This document shows positions 39,221-51,016 of a stretch of DNA of 64,000 nucleotides, in pieces; positions within the stretch are counted from its first letter, which is position 1, and each line of letters starts with the position of its first letter. Below the pieces are notes generated by a model, which did no database searches, was not told where the DNA came from, and saw only the letters and a list, made by a program, of their open reading frames with translations. Location of the stretch: positions 19,228 through 83,227 of the forward strand of contig NZ_JAQRFK010000007.1 of NCBI RefSeq assembly GCF_028598745.1, read 5' to 3'. Position numbers and translations under genes: made by a program. Origin of the DNA: Xenorhabdus sp. IM139775 (GTDB lineage: Bacteria > Pseudomonadota > Gammaproteobacteria > Enterobacterales > Enterobacteriaceae).

Positions 39221-41248
39221 TCATTTAACCTGCATACCGGGTTGGGCGCCGCTGTCCGGGCTTAACAGGAAAATCTCTTTTCCACCAGGACCTGCCGCCA
39301 TCACCATCCCTTCGGAAAGACCGAAGCGCATCTTGCGTGGTGCAAGGTTGGCAACCATCACGGTCAGGCGATTTTCCAGCGCCTTGGGATCAGGGTAGGC
39401 TGCGCGAATACCAGAGAAAACTTGGCGGGTTTCACCACCGAGATCAAGCGTCAGTTTCAGTAATTTATCTGAACCTTCGACAAAGTCAGCCTGTTTGATC
39501 AGTGCAATCCGCAGGTCAACCTTAGCAAAATCATCAAAGGAGATGGTGTCCTGAATCGGATCATCGGCCAATGGGCCGGTCACGGTTTTTTGTGGTTCGA
39601 TGCTCTCTTTTGAATCCACAATCATGGCTTCAACTTTAGCCATTTCGATACGGTTGAACAGTGCCTTGAAGGGTGAAACATCATGGTTCAGCAGAGGTTG
39701 CTGGATGCCATCCCAAGTCAGTTCAGTATTCAGGAAGGCTTCCACACGTGCGCTCAAGCCCGGCAGAACCGGTTTCAGGTAAGTCATCAGCACACGGAAC
39801 AGGTTAATGCCCATTGAGCAGATGGCTTGCAGATCCGCGTCACGGCCCTCTTGTTTCGCCACAACCCACGGTGCTTGCTCATCAACATAGCGGTTGGCAA
39901 GATCGGCCAGCGCCATAATTTCACGGATTGCCTTGCCGAATTCACGGTGGGTAAAGTCTTCTTCAATCACCTGTGCCGCATCGACAAATTTCTGGTACAG
40001 CGCAGGATCAGCCAGTTGACCGGCCAGTTTGCCGCCAAAACGCTTATTGATAAAGCCGGCATTGCGTGAAGCAAGGTTAACCACTTTGTTAACGACATCG
40101 CTGTTTACACGCTGAACAAAATCTTCCAGATTGAGATCGATATCATCAATGCGGGAAGAGAGTTTCGCCGCGTAGTAATAGCGCAGGCAATCTGCATCAA
40201 AGTGTTTCAGATAAGTTTCCGCCTTGATGAAGGTGCCACGGGACTTGGACATTTTGGTGCCGTTAACCGTGATATAGCCGTGGACAAACAGGTTGGTTGG
40301 TTTACGGTAGTTACAGCCTTCCAACATGGCCGGCCAGAACAGGCTGTGGAAATAGACGATATCTTTGCCAATGAAATGGTAGAGATCAGCTTTCGAGTCT
40401 TTCGCCCAGAACTCATCGAAATTCAGGTCACCCCGTTTTTCACACCAATTTTGGAACGAGCCCATATAGCCAATGGGGGCATCCAGCCAGACATAGAAAA
40501 ATTTACCCGGTTGATCGGGGATCTCAAAGCCAAAATAAGGTGAATCACGGGTAATATCCCATTGTTGCAGCCCGGCTTCGAACCACTCTTGCATTTTATT
40601 TGCCACTTGTTCTTGCAAGGTGCCGGAGCGTGTCCATTTTTGCAACATATCGCTGAAAACCGGCAGATCGAAGAAGAAATGCTCGGTATCACGCATTTCT
40701 GGCGTTGCACCGGAAACAACGGAACGAGGGTTAATCAATTCTGTTGGGGAATAGGTTGTTCCGCAGACTTCACAGTTATCACCATACTGATCTTCTGCCT
40801 TACATTTCGGGCAGGCGCCTTTAACGAAACGGTCTGGCAGGAACATGCCTTTCTCTGGATCATACAATTGGGAAATCGTCCGGTTTTTAATGTAACCGTT
40901 CTTTTTCAGTTCCAGATAAATTTTAGAGGCAAGGACTCTGTTTTCTTCGCTGTGGGTAGAGTGATAATTATCATAGCTAATGGCAAAACCGGCAAAATCC
41001 TGCTGATGCTCTAGGTTCACCTTGGCAATCATCTCTTCTGGAGAGATCCCGCTCTGTTGGGCTTTCAGCATAATTGGTGTACCGTGGGCATCGTCGGCAC
41101 AGACAAAGTGAACCTCTTTGCCGCGCATTCGATGATAACGAACCCAAATATCAGCCTGAATGTGTTCCAGGATATGACCGAGATGAATTGGACCGTTAGC
41201 ATAAGGTAACGCACAGGTCACCAGTAATTTGTTCGCGACTTGAGACAT
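39221..41248 (-). CDS. metG: Methionyl-tRNA synthetase MetG
   Basis: 675-residue class I synthetase charging tRNA-Met. HIGH-type motif [11 protein letters not shown] (15-25), zinc knuckle CPKC...[12 protein letters not shown] (about 334-341), anticodon domain, and a C-terminal EMAP/Trbp111-like tRNA-binding domain from about residue 575 ([13 protein letters not shown]). Divergent from apbC, as in E. coli. Confidence 0.97.
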   Translation of the reverse strand: MSQVANKLLVTCALPYANGPIHLGHILEHIQADIWVRYHRMRGKEVHFVCADDAHGTPIMLKAQQSGISPEEMIAKVNLEHQQDFAGFAISYDNYHSTHSEENRVLASKIYLELKKNGYIKNRTISQLYDPEKGMFLPDRFVKGACPKCKAEDQYGDNCEVCGTTYSPTELINPRSVVSGATPEMRDTEHFFFDLPVFSDMLQKWTRSGTLQEQVANKMQEWFEAGLQQWDITRDSPYFGFEIPDQPGKFFYVWLDAPIGYMGSFQNWCEKRGDLNFDEFWAKDSKADLYHFIGKDIVYFHSLFWPAMLEGCNYRKPTNLFVHGYITVNGTKMSKSRGTFIKAETYLKHFDADCLRYYYAAKLSSRIDDIDLNLEDFVQRVNSDVVNKVVNLASRNAGFINKRFGGKLAGQLADPALYQKFVDAAQVIEEDFTHREFGKAIREIMALADLANRYVDEQAPWVVAKQEGRDADLQAICSMGINLFRVLMTYLKPVLPGLSARVEAFLNTELTWDGIQQPLLNHDVSPFKALFNRIEMAKVEAMIVDSKESIEPQKTVTGPLADDPIQDTISFDDFAKVDLRIALIKQADFVEGSDKLLKLTLDLGGETRQVFSGIRAAYPDPKALENRLTVMVANLAPRKMRFGLSEGMVMAAGPGGKEIFLLSPDSGAQPGMQVK

Positions 41249-41428
41249 GGTTAGGATCTGACTTCCATAAAATAAAAAGGGTTTTTGATGTTACCTGATC
41301 AGGCGCGTTGTCGCTAGGGTAACGCGAAATCTTCGTCACTTTTACTTGTTCCTTATCCGAAGCTGTTCGCTTCTGCTATGATGGCGGGACAGTTTTAGGT
41401 TGAAAAAGATAAAACAAAAGGAGCCGGG

Positions 41429-42541
41429 ATGAACTCACAATCCCCCGAGCAGACCCACCCTGACCTGCTGAAAGAACAAGTTGCTAATCTATTGGCAACA
41501 TTCAGGCATCCAACATTGGAGCAAGATTTAATTGCGCTGAAAGCACTGCATCAATGCACCATGCTGGATGGGATACTGCATATTGAATTAATCATGCCGT
41601 TTGTCTGGAAACGTGCCTTTGAAATATTGAAGAAAGCCATCACTCAGCCCCTGCAATCCGCAACGGGAGCAAAATCCGTAGAATGGCGGTTAACCCACGA
41701 TATCTGCACATTGCGCCGGGCCAATAATTTGCCGGGTGTCAATGGCGTGCGCAATATTGTGGCAGTCAGTTCAGGCAAGGGCGGGGTCGGGAAATCCAGT
41801 ACAGCAGTGAATCTGGCGCTGGCGCTGGCGCAGGAAGGCGCAAAAGTGGGCATTCTGGATGCGGACATCTATGGCCCGTCCATCCCTAACATGCTGGGTA
41901 CTGCCAAAGAGCGCCCGACGTCCCCGGATGGTCAGCATATGGCGCCAATTATGGTACACGGCATGGCAACCAACTCCATTGGCTACCTTGTTACCGATGA
42001 TAACGCGATGGTATGGCGTGGCCCGATGGCAAGCAAGGCCTTGATGCAGATGCTGCAAGATACGCTGTGGCCGGATTTGGATTACTTGGTGATTGATATG
42101 CCGCCGGGGACAGGGGATATCCAGTTAACGCTGTCTCAGAATATTCCGGTGACCGGTGCATTGGTTATCACCACACCACAGGACATTGCCCTGATTGATG
42201 CGATGAAAGGCATTGTTATGTTCCAGAAGGTCAATGTGCCCGTGTTGGGCATTATTGAGAACATGAGCACGCATATTTGCAGCAACTGCGGCCATCATGA
42301 GCCGATTTTTGGTACTGGTGGGGCAGAAAAACTGGCAGAAAAATATCATTGTCAATTATTGGGGCAGATCCCGCTGCATATCTCACTGCGTGAAGATCTT
42401 GATCGTGGTGAACCCACGGTGAGCTGCCAGCCTGATAGTGAATTTGCGGATATTTACCGTGAAATTGCGGCTAATATTTCGGCGAAGATGTATTGGCAGG
42501 GCGAAAAAATCCCAACTGAAATTTCCTTCCGCACAGTTTGA
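41429..42541 (+). CDS. apbC: Iron-sulfur cluster carrier ATPase ApbC (Mrp)
   Basis: 370-residue P-loop ATPase that carries Fe-S clusters to target proteins. An N-terminal MIP18/DUF59 domain is followed by the deviant Walker A SGKGGVGKSS, DADIYGPSIP, DMPPGTGD and the cluster-binding CSNCGHH pair. GGAG precedes the ATG. The gene sits beside metG in E. coli too. Confidence 0.96.
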   Translation: MNSQSPEQTHPDLLKEQVANLLATFRHPTLEQDLIALKALHQCTMLDGILHIELIMPFVWKRAFEILKKAITQPLQSATGAKSVEWRLTHDICTLRRANNLPGVNGVRNIVAVSSGKGGVGKSSTAVNLALALAQEGAKVGILDADIYGPSIPNMLGTAKERPTSPDGQHMAPIMVHGMATNSIGYLVTDDNAMVWRGPMASKALMQMLQDTLWPDLDYLVIDMPPGTGDIQLTLSQNIPVTGALVITTPQDIALIDAMKGIVMFQKVNVPVLGIIENMSTHICSNCGHHEPIFGTGGAEKLAEKYHCQLLGQIPLHISLREDLDRGEPTVSCQPDSEFADIYREIAANISAKMYWQGEKIPTEISFRTV

Positions 42542-42587
42542 TTTAGGCAGTCATTTAATTTAAGCAACTGTGCAACCAACATACGAT

Positions 42588-42629
42588 AAACGCCGTTTTA
42601 GTTTAATGTGTTTTGACAGGGCGGCGTTT
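42588..42629 (+). terminator. Probable terminator after apbC
   Basis: AAACGCCG / CGGCGTTT with a 26-base loop and a short T run. The rest of 42542-42899 is AT-rich, without an evident gene, and should hold the promoter of the lipoprotein gene. Confidence 0.5.
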
Positions 42630-42899
42630 TCTTGCAATGGACTCAATATTATTTAATTTAATTCATTGCTCCTCTGGTGTTTTATTTTTCCTTGGTTGAT
42701 AAATGAGGTTTGAAACTCGAATTATTTTCTTTACATCATAAAAAACAATAAATTTATAATAGATTAACAATCTGCTGATTACCTAATTAAGATTTTAATT
42801 CATTAGATTAACTACTTTATTATTGTTGTTTTGGCTTGAAATCCATCGTTTCAAGAGGTATTTTGTCAACCTTAAAAAAACTTAATATAAGGAATGGCA

Positions 42900-43976
42900 A
42901 TGGATTTCAACGATAACTCTGCAAAATGGAAAAAAGGAATTATAGCGCTTTGCATTGCGCTAGCACTGTCAGCGTGTGACAACAAAAAAGAAGAATCAGC
43001 ATCACTTGTAGCCTCAACGTCATCACCTGAAACCGCACAAAATAACTCAGCAGGAGAGAAGGGAGACCCTCAGTCCAAGGAAGCTAAAAATGAACCTGTT
43101 CAGGATCGCGAACAGGTTATTTCGGAAAAAATGCAAACATATATTAAATGTTATAACTTATTGGATGAGTCTATCCATAAGAGCTTATTCCGTTATTCTA
43201 GTTGGCTTGATGATTTAGAAAAGGGACCAACTGGAAAAGAAAGGGTTATTTATGGGCTTTATTCTGTCAATCAAACTAACATTGCTGACTGCCAGAAAAA
43301 AATTCAAAAAGTTGCAGCGATGGAGCCAAAGTTAAAACCAATAGATGATATTGCAGCTAGTTATATTGATTTATCAGCAAAAGTTGTTTTACAAATTAAT
43401 GGGTTAGAGCGTTATTATACGCAAGAAGATTATAAAGATGACGTTTTTGCTAAAGGTAAAGAAAAACACCCTCAACTGATTTCATCCTATACAGCATTTT
43501 CCCCAGTATCTATGGAATATTCCGAAGCTATTGAGAAAATGAATGATGAACGCCAACAGTTAGTATTACAGCAAATGGAAAAAGAGGGCAACCTAACACT
43601 GGAATATTATAGCCTGACAATCATCTTTGAGGCTAAAAAGATTAAAAAGATGGTTAAATCAAAAGATTTTGATGCTGTCAATGCACTTGCTATGGTCGCT
43701 GAATTACAAAATAAAGCAGAGAGTATGCTTCCTTTAATCGCAGAACTTAAAGAATCCAGAGACTTATCTTATATGGGCTATGAGTCTTTCTTGAGAAATA
43801 CGGATGAGTATGCGAAAGCTGCAAAAGAGCGTATCCGTAGAATTCGGGATAAAGTCCCTTATACAAGCGGTGAAAAAATGAGTATGGGAGGGATGGGTGA
43901 ATGGATGGTAGACGGTTCCCCTGGTAAGTTACTAAAAGCGTATAACACTCTGATTGATGAGTTTAATCGTATATAA
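42900..43976 (+). CDS. DUF3829 family lipoprotein (YiiG-like)
   Basis: About 358 residues with a lipoprotein signal: positive N-terminus, hydrophobic core, lipobox LSAC with Cys at about residue 26 (counted from the ATG at 42900, six bases after AAGGA; another ATG lies two codons earlier). A Ser/Glu/Gln-rich linker of about 45 residues follows, then a helical DUF3829 domain (KMQTYIKCYNLLDESIHK; NGLERYYTQEDYKDD). The product is likely anchored in the outer membrane facing the periplasm. Function unknown. More AT-rich than its neighbours, apbC and udk, which suggests later insertion. Confidence 0.82.
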   Translation: MDFNDNSAKWKKGIIALCIALALSACDNKKEESASLVASTSSPETAQNNSAGEKGDPQSKEAKNEPVQDREQVISEKMQTYIKCYNLLDESIHKSLFRYSSWLDDLEKGPTGKERVIYGLYSVNQTNIADCQKKIQKVAAMEPKLKPIDDIAASYIDLSAKVVLQINGLERYYTQEDYKDDVFAKGKEKHPQLISSYTAFSPVSMEYSEAIEKMNDERQQLVLQQMEKEGNLTLEYYSLTIIFEAKKIKKMVKSKDFDAVNALAMVAELQNKAESMLPLIAELKESRDLSYMGYESFLRNTDEYAKAAKERIRRIRDKVPYTSGEKMSMGGMGEWMVDGSPGKLLKAYNTLIDEFNRI

Positions 43977-44320
43977 CAGTAGTTGGGTAAAAATTCTGAT
44001 CAATGTCTTTTGTCGTAGAGTCATTGATCAGTGCTCAATGTTTTCTCTATTTTTATGCTTTTTATCGCAGTGTGACATCTTATCACCCGAGCTTTAGTTG
44101 CACTTTGGCATGAAATTATTTATAGAATATTTTCTGTCAGATGCCTAAAATTGCGGAATTTTTATGCGAAGCGTATCGAAAAAAACGAGACTTATCTCGT
44201 TTACTCTGGAATAGAAGCCATTAACTCCCTATAATCCGCCAAACACGGTGTTAGCGACATCGAGTCAGTAAACACCATATTCCCACTTTATTTTTCTTTT
44301 TTAACCAGGTTATTTTTAGT
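43977..44320. other. Intergenic region with two hairpins
   Basis: Perfect stems CTGATCAATG / CATTGATCAG (43996-44031) and AAACGAGA / TCTCGTTT (44183-44202). Either may end the lipoprotein transcript, though T runs are short. The remainder should carry the udk promoter. Confidence 0.5.
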
Positions 44321-44962
44321 ATGGCTGATGAAGCACATAAGTGTACAATCGTAGGTATTTCAGGTGCCTCCGCCTCAGGCAAAAGCCTTATTGCCAGCAC
44401 ACTTTATAAAGAATTACGGGCTCAGGTCGGTGACCACAATATCGGTGTTATTCCAGAAGATTGCTATTATAAAGACCAAACCCATACCCCGATAGAAGAG
44501 CGTTATAAAGTTAATTATGATCACCCGAATTCAATGGATCACAGTTTACTGTTCGAGCATCTTCAGGCATTAAAGGCCGGGAAATCCATTGAATTGCCGC
44601 AATATGACTACGTTGAACACACCCGCAAACCCGAATCCATTCATTTTGAACCGAAAAGAGTCATTATCCTCGAAGGTATTCTACTATTAACGGATAAACG
44701 TTTACGCCAAGAGCTGGATTTTTCCATTTTTGTCGATACACCACTGGATATTTGTTTGATGCGCCGTATTAAACGTGATGTCAATGAACGCGGACGTTCA
44801 TTGGATTCCGTTATGGAGCAGTACAAAAAAACCGTGCGCCCAATGTTCCTGCAATTTATCGAGCCATCGAAACAATATGCCGATATTATTGTTCCTCGTG
44901 GTGGGAAAAACCGCGTGGCCATTGATATCTTAAAAGCCAAGATTGGCCAATTTTGCGAATAA
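44321..44962 (+). CDS. udk: Uridine/cytidine kinase Udk
   Basis: 213-residue pyrimidine salvage kinase making UMP or CMP from the nucleosides. P-loop [25 protein letters not shown] and [13 protein letters not shown] are all conserved. First gene of udk-dcd-asmA, which is in the same order as in E. coli. Confidence 0.96.
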   Translation: MADEAHKCTIVGISGASASGKSLIASTLYKELRAQVGDHNIGVIPEDCYYKDQTHTPIEERYKVNYDHPNSMDHSLLFEHLQALKAGKSIELPQYDYVEHTRKPESIHFEPKRVIILEGILLLTDKRLRQELDFSIFVDTPLDICLMRRIKRDVNERGRSLDSVMEQYKKTVRPMFLQFIEPSKQYADIIVPRGGKNRVAIDILKAKIGQFCE

Positions 44963-45009
44963 TCTGTTGTTCAGACATTCATCCGTATCATCGTATATGA
45001 GAGGAAATC

Positions 45010-45591
45010 ATGCGACTCTGTGACCGTGACATTATTAAATGGCTAGATGAAGGTAAGCTGGTAATTACCCCTCGTCCCCCTGTTGAACGCATTAATGGGG
45101 CAACTGCTGATGTGTGCCTTGGGAATCAGTTTCGCGTTTTTCGTGGTCATACTGCCGCCTATATTGATTTGAGTGGCCCCAAGGCGGAAGTCAATGCGGC
45201 ACTGGATCGTGTCATGAGCGATGAAATTACGTTGCCGGATGGGGAAGCCTTTTTCCTCCATCCCGGTGAATTGGCTTTGGCAGTAACACTGGAATCTGTC
45301 ACACTGCCTGATAATTTAGTCGGGTGGTTAGATGGGCGTTCATCGCTGGCACGCCTTGGCCTGATGGTTCATGTTACTGCGCATCGTATTGATCCGGGTT
45401 GGCAGGGGCAAATTGTTCTGGAATTCTATAATTCAGGCAAACTGCCTTTAGCCTTGCGTCCGGGGATGGTCATAGGCGCATTGAGTTTTGAACCACTTTC
45501 AGGCTCTGCTGATCGGCCTTATAACCGACGTCAGGATGCTAAATATAAAAACCAGCAGGGAGCCGTGGGCAGCCGAATCAGTGAGGATTAA
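45010..45591 (+). CDS. dcd: dCTP deaminase Dcd
   Basis: 193-residue trimeric enzyme turning dCTP into dUTP for thymidylate synthesis. [33 protein letters not shown] and the C-terminal [13 protein letters not shown] lid are the family motifs. GAGGA precedes the ATG. A hairpin (ATCTTTTC / GAAAAGAT, about 45592-45626) lies between dcd and asmA. Confidence 0.96.
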   Translation: MRLCDRDIIKWLDEGKLVITPRPPVERINGATADVCLGNQFRVFRGHTAAYIDLSGPKAEVNAALDRVMSDEITLPDGEAFFLHPGELALAVTLESVTLPDNLVGWLDGRSSLARLGLMVHVTAHRIDPGWQGQIVLEFYNSGKLPLALRPGMVIGALSFEPLSGSADRPYNRRQDAKYKNQQGAVGSRISED

Positions 45592-45655
45592 TCTTTTCTG
45601 GTCACGCTTTCTGGTGAAAAGATAGTCTTCTTGTAAACATGAGACTGGGGAAGTC

Positions 45656-47524
45656 ATGAAAAGATTGTTGACGACACTCATTATTTTGTTGGTAGTCATT
45701 GTGGCGGGCCTGACTGCATTGGTTATGCTGGTTAATCCAAATGATTTTCGTGGCTATATCGTCAAACAAGTACAAAAGAAGAGTGGTTACCAGCTCGTGT
45801 TTCGGGATGACTTGCGCTGGCATGTTTGGCCAAAGTTGAGCATTCTGACGGGTGAGATTGCTTTAACCGCCGAGAATGCCAAAACGCCGACGGTAGTGGC
45901 AGAAAATATGCGTCTGGATGTGGAGTTGCTGCCACTGCTATCTCACCAACTTGCAGTGAAAGAGGTGATGCTGAAAGGGGCCGTCCTGCGGTTCACCCCA
46001 GATAGCCAACCGCAAAAGCAGGCAGAGGCGCCGATTGCACCGGAAAACGATGTGCACTATCCCATCGTCACGGGAAATCAGGCCTGGAAACTGGATATTG
46101 CCAGAATCAGGGTAGTGGATAGCTTACTGATCTGGCAAATCAACAAAAACGCCCAATTAAATGTCCGTGATATCAATTTATTGTTGGAACGAAGTGATCA
46201 GGATCACGTTGACCTTAATCTCCGTAGTAATATCAATAAAAACCAACAAGAACTGTCATTTGAACTGAATTCGTCGGTCAATATTTCTGATTATCCGCAG
46301 CAGCTATCGGCTGATATTGGTACCTTTAAGTATCAATTACAGGGAGTTGGGTTGCCGTCTACGGGTATTCAGGGAGAGGGGAGTGCCATTGTGAAATATC
46401 AGGCTTCACCTGAATCAGTTTCGCTGCAAAAACTGGCATTGACGATAAATGATGAGAGTGCGCTGAAGGGGGATATGACTGCCACCTTGAAAGATAAACC
46501 GCAATACGCCATCAACCTGAATTCGCCAAGGTTTAATTTGGATAACCTATTGGGGTGGGATGCCTTAGCGAAAAATACCCCGCAGGCAAAACACGATTAT
46601 CAGATTGAAAATAATTCATTAAAACCGGTGATTGCGACATCGGTTTCCGCATTATCCGACTACGATCTTACCTTTTTGCAAGGGTTTGATGCTGATGTCT
46701 CATTCACAGCAGATAAATTCATTTATCAGGGCATGGATATTGATCATTTTGGCCTGAAAGCCGTCAATAATGATGGCCTGATGGAAATGACGCAATTAAG
46801 TGGCAATGTGTTTGGTGGGCATTTTGCGCTGCCGACTTCGATTGATGCTACGGTTGTGCCTGCGAAACTGCACACAAAGCCGTTCTTGCAGAAGATTGAG
46901 GTACAACCTTTGTTAACTGCATTGGCATTACCCGCAATATTCAGCGGTCAGCTTAATGTTGATGGTGATCTTTCGGGGAAAGGTTATGACGAATACGCTA
47001 TTTCTCATGACTGGCAGGGTGATTTAACTATCGATCTGAAAAATGCGCGCCTGAAAGGATTAAACATTCCTCAGCTTATTCAACAATCTTTTTCACGGGC
47101 AACCGATCAAGTCAGCCAACCCACGAATACCAATGACTTCACTGAAGCTAAGAGCATGTCAGTGAAAGCACAACTGGATCGCGGTGAGATTAGAATCAGT
47201 GAACTTGCAGCAACTTCAAGTATGCTCAACATTAAAGGGCAGGGAACCGCGAATTTACTGAAACAAGACACTGATGTGTCATTGTGGGTGCAATTGACGG
47301 GGGGATGGGGCAAACAGAACGAGTTTGTACGGCGCTTGGCGCAATTAAAAATTCCCCTGCGGGTTTATGGTGACTGGAATAACCTGCAATATGCGCTGAA
47401 TGTAGAGTCGATGTTGCGTGATGAATTACAGCAGAAAGCCAAAAGATCGATCAAAGATTGGCTCGAAAATAACCGTGGCAATGAAAATCTTAAGGCGCTG
47501 GAAGATTTATTGAATAAAAAGTAG
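45656..47524 (+). CDS. asmA: AsmA outer membrane assembly-related protein
   Basis: 622-residue AsmA-family (bridge-like) protein: one N-terminal membrane helix (about 5-26), then a long periplasmic beta-rich body. NPNDFRGYIVKQVQKKSGY, LSILTGEIALTAENA and the C-terminal RVYGDWNNLQYALNVESML are typical. Family members are linked to outer membrane lipid homeostasis. Length close to E. coli AsmA (617). Confidence 0.94.
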   Translation: MKRLLTTLIILLVVIVAGLTALVMLVNPNDFRGYIVKQVQKKSGYQLVFRDDLRWHVWPKLSILTGEIALTAENAKTPTVVAENMRLDVELLPLLSHQLAVKEVMLKGAVLRFTPDSQPQKQAEAPIAPENDVHYPIVTGNQAWKLDIARIRVVDSLLIWQINKNAQLNVRDINLLLERSDQDHVDLNLRSNINKNQQELSFELNSSVNISDYPQQLSADIGTFKYQLQGVGLPSTGIQGEGSAIVKYQASPESVSLQKLALTINDESALKGDMTATLKDKPQYAINLNSPRFNLDNLLGWDALAKNTPQAKHDYQIENNSLKPVIATSVSALSDYDLTFLQGFDADVSFTADKFIYQGMDIDHFGLKAVNNDGLMEMTQLSGNVFGGHFALPTSIDATVVPAKLHTKPFLQKIEVQPLLTALALPAIFSGQLNVDGDLSGKGYDEYAISHDWQGDLTIDLKNARLKGLNIPQLIQQSFSRATDQVSQPTNTNDFTEAKSMSVKAQLDRGEIRISELAATSSMLNIKGQGTANLLKQDTDVSLWVQLTGGWGKQNEFVRRLAQLKIPLRVYGDWNNLQYALNVESMLRDELQQKAKRSIKDWLENNRGNENLKALEDLLNKK

Positions 47525-47571
47525 GGTGATCGCTTCGGTGGGTGCCCGATTTTATCAACTTATAGGAATAA

Positions 47572-47598
47572 AAAAAACCGGACTTATGCCGGTTTTTT
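47572..47598. terminator. Shared terminator between asmA and yegH
   Basis: AAAAAACCGG / CCGGTTTTTT with a 7-base loop; the A and T tracts make it a good terminator on both strands. Confidence 0.9.
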
Positions 47599-47632
47599 CT
47601 TAGGGGGGATATCGTTGATGTCAGGGCGTGAA

Positions 47633-49213
47633 TTATATTGCCGTCTCTTCTTCCACCGTGAGTGGGGTGATTTTCACTTTATTGATACGGTGGCTGGTGA
47701 TTTCCAATGCTTCAAACAGATAGTCACCAATCTTTAATTGCTCACCTTGTTGTGGAATATGTTGCAGATGTTCCATCAACAAACCCGCCAGTGTCTGATA
47801 CTCTCGTTTTTCATCCAATGGCAGCGGCACGTAAAGCACTAAATCTTCCAGAGGCATAAACCCATTGGCGATCCAATATCCCTCTTCCATGACCTGAATA
47901 TCATGGCGGGCATCAAGCTCTCCGCCACCGACAGGAAGATTACCGGTAATGGTTTCCATCACATCGGTGACTGTGACCACGCCTTCGACAGAACCGAATT
48001 CATCGACGACAAAGGCAAAGTGGGTTTGTGCCTGACGAAACTGTTCCAATGCCTGTAGCAGGGAGAGCGATTCTGGGAAAATCAACGGCTGCTGGACTAA
48101 TTTCCTTAAATCGAAAGTGTTATGAGTTAGCTGTTGATTAAGGATATCAATCACATGAACAACGCCAAGAGGTTCATCACCACTCTGTTCGTCGGTCACC
48201 ACAATGCGTGTATGGGCTTTTTGTTCCAGCAACGTAGTCAGTTTTTCCGCCGGGGAATGGACATCAAGATAGATCACATCGTGGCGTGAGGTCATGATGC
48301 TGCTGACGGTACGTTGTGCCATGCTGAGAACACGGGCAATCATCTGGCGTTCCTGCGGCTGAAAGATTTCCTTGCTGTCAGTATGATCTGCAATCAGGTT
48401 GGAAGTATGATTATCCAACGCCGCGTTTTCACGTTTGCCATTTAAAATGTGAAGGACGGCCTCTGCGGTTCTTTCACGCAGGGAGCGGGAAGCGCTCAAG
48501 AACTTGCGACGATTAAATTGGGCGAACTGGTTCAGCGCTTCAATCATAATGGAGAAGCCGATGGCCGCATAGAGATAGCCTTTCGGAATATGATAACCAA
48601 AACCTTCTGCAACCAAGCTAAAGCCGATCATCAGCAAGAAGCTGAGACACAGAATAACAATGGTGGGATGCGCATTGACGAATTTTGTCAGCGGCTTACT
48701 GGCCCATATCATCAGGATCATGGCGATGGTCACGGCAGAAATCATGATCCCGATGTGATTGACCATGCCCACGGCGGTGATAACAGAATCCAGAGAGAAT
48801 ACCGCATCCAAAACGATAATTTGCACAACAACCGCCCAGAAGCTGGCACCTTTACGTTGTTGATTGGTATGCAGGGTTTTTCCTTCCAGCCGCTCATTCA
48901 ATTCCATTGTGGCTTTAAACAGCAGGAATATTCCGCCTATCAGCATAATTAAATCACGGGCGCTGAAAGGATGTTCCCATAAAGTCACCCATGGATTCGT
49001 CATGGAAATGAGCCAGGACAGGCTGAATAGCAGCAATATCCTCATGACAAGGGCACAGGAAAGCCCTGTCAGGCGAGCTTTGTCTCTCTCTTTTTCAGGA
49101 AGTTTATCCGCCAGAATGGCGATGAATATTAAGTTGTCTATTCCGAGAACAATTTCTAAAACGATAAGTGTGGCCAGACCTGCCCATATCGTCGGATCAG
49201 CGATCCATTCCAT
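47633..49213 (-). CDS. yegH: TerC/CBS/CorC-domain membrane protein YegH
   Basis: 526-residue inner membrane protein. Residues 1-240 are a TerC-type membrane domain with about seven helices and acidic intramembrane residues ([29 protein letters not shown]). A CBS pair follows at about 300-420 ([28 protein letters not shown]) and then a CorC/HlyC domain at about 435-515. The family is connected with metal export or loading of exported proteins with manganese; YegH itself is uncharacterised. Confidence 0.92.
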   Translation of the reverse strand: MEWIADPTIWAGLATLIVLEIVLGIDNLIFIAILADKLPEKERDKARLTGLSCALVMRILLLFSLSWLISMTNPWVTLWEHPFSARDLIMLIGGIFLLFKATMELNERLEGKTLHTNQQRKGASFWAVVVQIIVLDAVFSLDSVITAVGMVNHIGIMISAVTIAMILMIWASKPLTKFVNAHPTIVILCLSFLLMIGFSLVAEGFGYHIPKGYLYAAIGFSIMIEALNQFAQFNRRKFLSASRSLRERTAEAVLHILNGKRENAALDNHTSNLIADHTDSKEIFQPQERQMIARVLSMAQRTVSSIMTSRHDVIYLDVHSPAEKLTTLLEQKAHTRIVVTDEQSGDEPLGVVHVIDILNQQLTHNTFDLRKLVQQPLIFPESLSLLQALEQFRQAQTHFAFVVDEFGSVEGVVTVTDVMETITGNLPVGGGELDARHDIQVMEEGYWIANGFMPLEDLVLYVPLPLDEKREYQTLAGLLMEHLQHIPQQGEQLKIGDYLFEALEITSHRINKVKITPLTVEEETAI

Positions 49214-49505
49214 ATAGTTTGTTTTACCTGTTATTGGGACGGCACTTGCCGACTATCCAATAATGCGTATTGAAATGCGAAATATCAATAGGTGATTTAT
49301 CTCAGTTGGAAATTTTTTCAGCAAAAAAACGTTATGACGGTATCGGTTGCATCAATAACTACCCCCGATGACCCTTCCTGAGTTAACATGTGACTTCATT
49401 AACAAATTGCCCGCTCTGTTTCGTTGCATACGGCATGTAGATGATACACAGCATCACGTACAGCATCTTGGGTGGGCGGCAGTCATTATTAGACGGGAGT
49501 TATTC

Positions 49506-50912
49506 ATGTCCAAGCAACAGATCGGTGTTGTCGGTATGGCGGTAATGGGGCGCAACCTGGCGTTGAATATTGAAAGCCGGGGTTACTCTGTATCTATTTT
49601 TAACCGCTCCAGCGATAAAACTGATGAAGTTATTGCTGAAAATCCAGGGAAAAAATTAGTTCCAAGTTATTCCATTGAAGAGTTTGTCGGTTCGCTGGAA
49701 AAGCCACGTCGTATTCTGTTGATGGTTAAGGCGGGTGAAGCTACAGATAAAACCATTGCCTCACTGACACCACATTTGGATAAGGGTGACATTCTGATCG
49801 ATGGTGGCAACACCTATTTTCAGGATACGATCCGCCGTAATCGTGAATTATCTGCCCAAGGCTTTAACTTTATCGGTACGGGGGTTTCCGGTGGTGAAGA
49901 AGGCGCATTGAAAGGCCCTTCCATTATGCCGGGTGGCCAGAAAGAGGCTTATGAGTTAGTGGCCCCTATTCTGAAAGAGATTGCGGCTCAGGTTGATGGC
50001 GAACCTTGTGTGACTTATATCGGGGCAGATGGTGCAGGCCATTATGTGAAGATGGTTCACAATGGCATTGAATATGGTGATATGCAGTTGATTGCAGAAG
50101 CCTATTCCCTGTTGAAAAACGCATTGAACCTGAGCAATCAGGCATTGGCTGAAGTGTTCAGTGATTGGAATCAGGGTGAACTGAGCAGCTATTTGATCGA
50201 AATTACTGCCGATATTTTCCGCAAACAAGATGAAGAAGGAAAATATCTGGTTGACGTGATCCTGGATGAAGCCGCTAACAAAGGCACCGGTAAGTGGACG
50301 AGCCAAAGCTCGCTGGATCTGGGTATTCCCGTCACACTTATCACGGAATCTGTATTTGCACGCTATATCTCTTCGCTGAAAGATCAGCGCGTCGCGGCAT
50401 CCAAGGTACTGTCCGGCCCTGAGATTCAGCCATTCAACGGGGATCAAGCTGAATTTATTGAGAAAGTTCGCCGTGCTCTGTATCTGGGTAAAATTGTTTC
50501 TTACGCGCAGGGCTTCCAACAGTTGAAAGCCGCATCGGATGAGTACAACTGGGATCTGAACTATGGTGAAATTGCCAAGATCTTCCGTGCGGGTTGTATT
50601 ATTCGTGCGCAATTCCTGCAAAAAATCACGGATGCCTACAATGAAAATCCGGCTATCGCTAACCTGCTTTTAGCCCCTTACTTCAAACAAATCGCCGACG
50701 ATTATCAGCAAGCCCTGCGTGACGTTATTGCTTATGGTGTGCAAAATGGCATCCCGACGCCAACCTTCTCTGCGGCCATCTCTTATTACGACAGCTATCG
50801 TTCTGCGGTATTACCTGCCAACCTGATTCAGGCGCAGCGTGATTACTTTGGTGCGCACACTTACAAGCGTACTGATAAAGAAGGCGTTTTCCACACGGAA
50901 TGGTTAGAGTGA
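49506..50912 (+). CDS. gnd: 6-phosphogluconate dehydrogenase Gnd
   Basis: 468-residue pentose phosphate pathway enzyme producing ribulose 5-phosphate, CO2 and NADPH. Start at the ATG at 49506 ([10 protein letters not shown]) with GGGAG upstream; an open frame extends 46 codons further but lacks conservation. NADP motif [14 protein letters not shown], then [16 protein letters not shown] and catalytic [13 protein letters not shown]. In E. coli gnd is growth-rate regulated; no obvious signal for this was examined. Confidence 0.97.
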   Translation: MSKQQIGVVGMAVMGRNLALNIESRGYSVSIFNRSSDKTDEVIAENPGKKLVPSYSIEEFVGSLEKPRRILLMVKAGEATDKTIASLTPHLDKGDILIDGGNTYFQDTIRRNRELSAQGFNFIGTGVSGGEEGALKGPSIMPGGQKEAYELVAPILKEIAAQVDGEPCVTYIGADGAGHYVKMVHNGIEYGDMQLIAEAYSLLKNALNLSNQALAEVFSDWNQGELSSYLIEITADIFRKQDEEGKYLVDVILDEAANKGTGKWTSQSSLDLGIPVTLITESVFARYISSLKDQRVAASKVLSGPEIQPFNGDQAEFIEKVRRALYLGKIVSYAQGFQQLKAASDEYNWDLNYGEIAKIFRAGCIIRAQFLQKITDAYNENPAIANLLLAPYFKQIADDYQQALRDVIAYGVQNGIPTPTFSAAISYYDSYRSAVLPANLIQAQRDYFGAHTYKRTDKEGVFHTEWLE

Positions 50913-50952
50913 TCATTAAATATCTTTATAAGATATAAGAAGCTCTCAAAGT

Positions 50953-50980
50953 AAGGTGCTGAATTATCAGCACCTTTTTT
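50953..50980 (+). terminator. Terminator of gnd
   Basis: AAGGTGCTGA / TCAGCACCTT perfect stem, loop ATTA, then a T run. Confidence 0.92.
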
Positions 50981-51016
50981 GTGAAATATAAGGCCTTGTG
51001 AAATAGACGTAAAGTA

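Noticed and set aside
49368..49505. 46-codon N-terminal extension of gnd
   Set aside because: The family starts at [10 protein letters not shown], and GGGAG is placed for the ATG at 49506.
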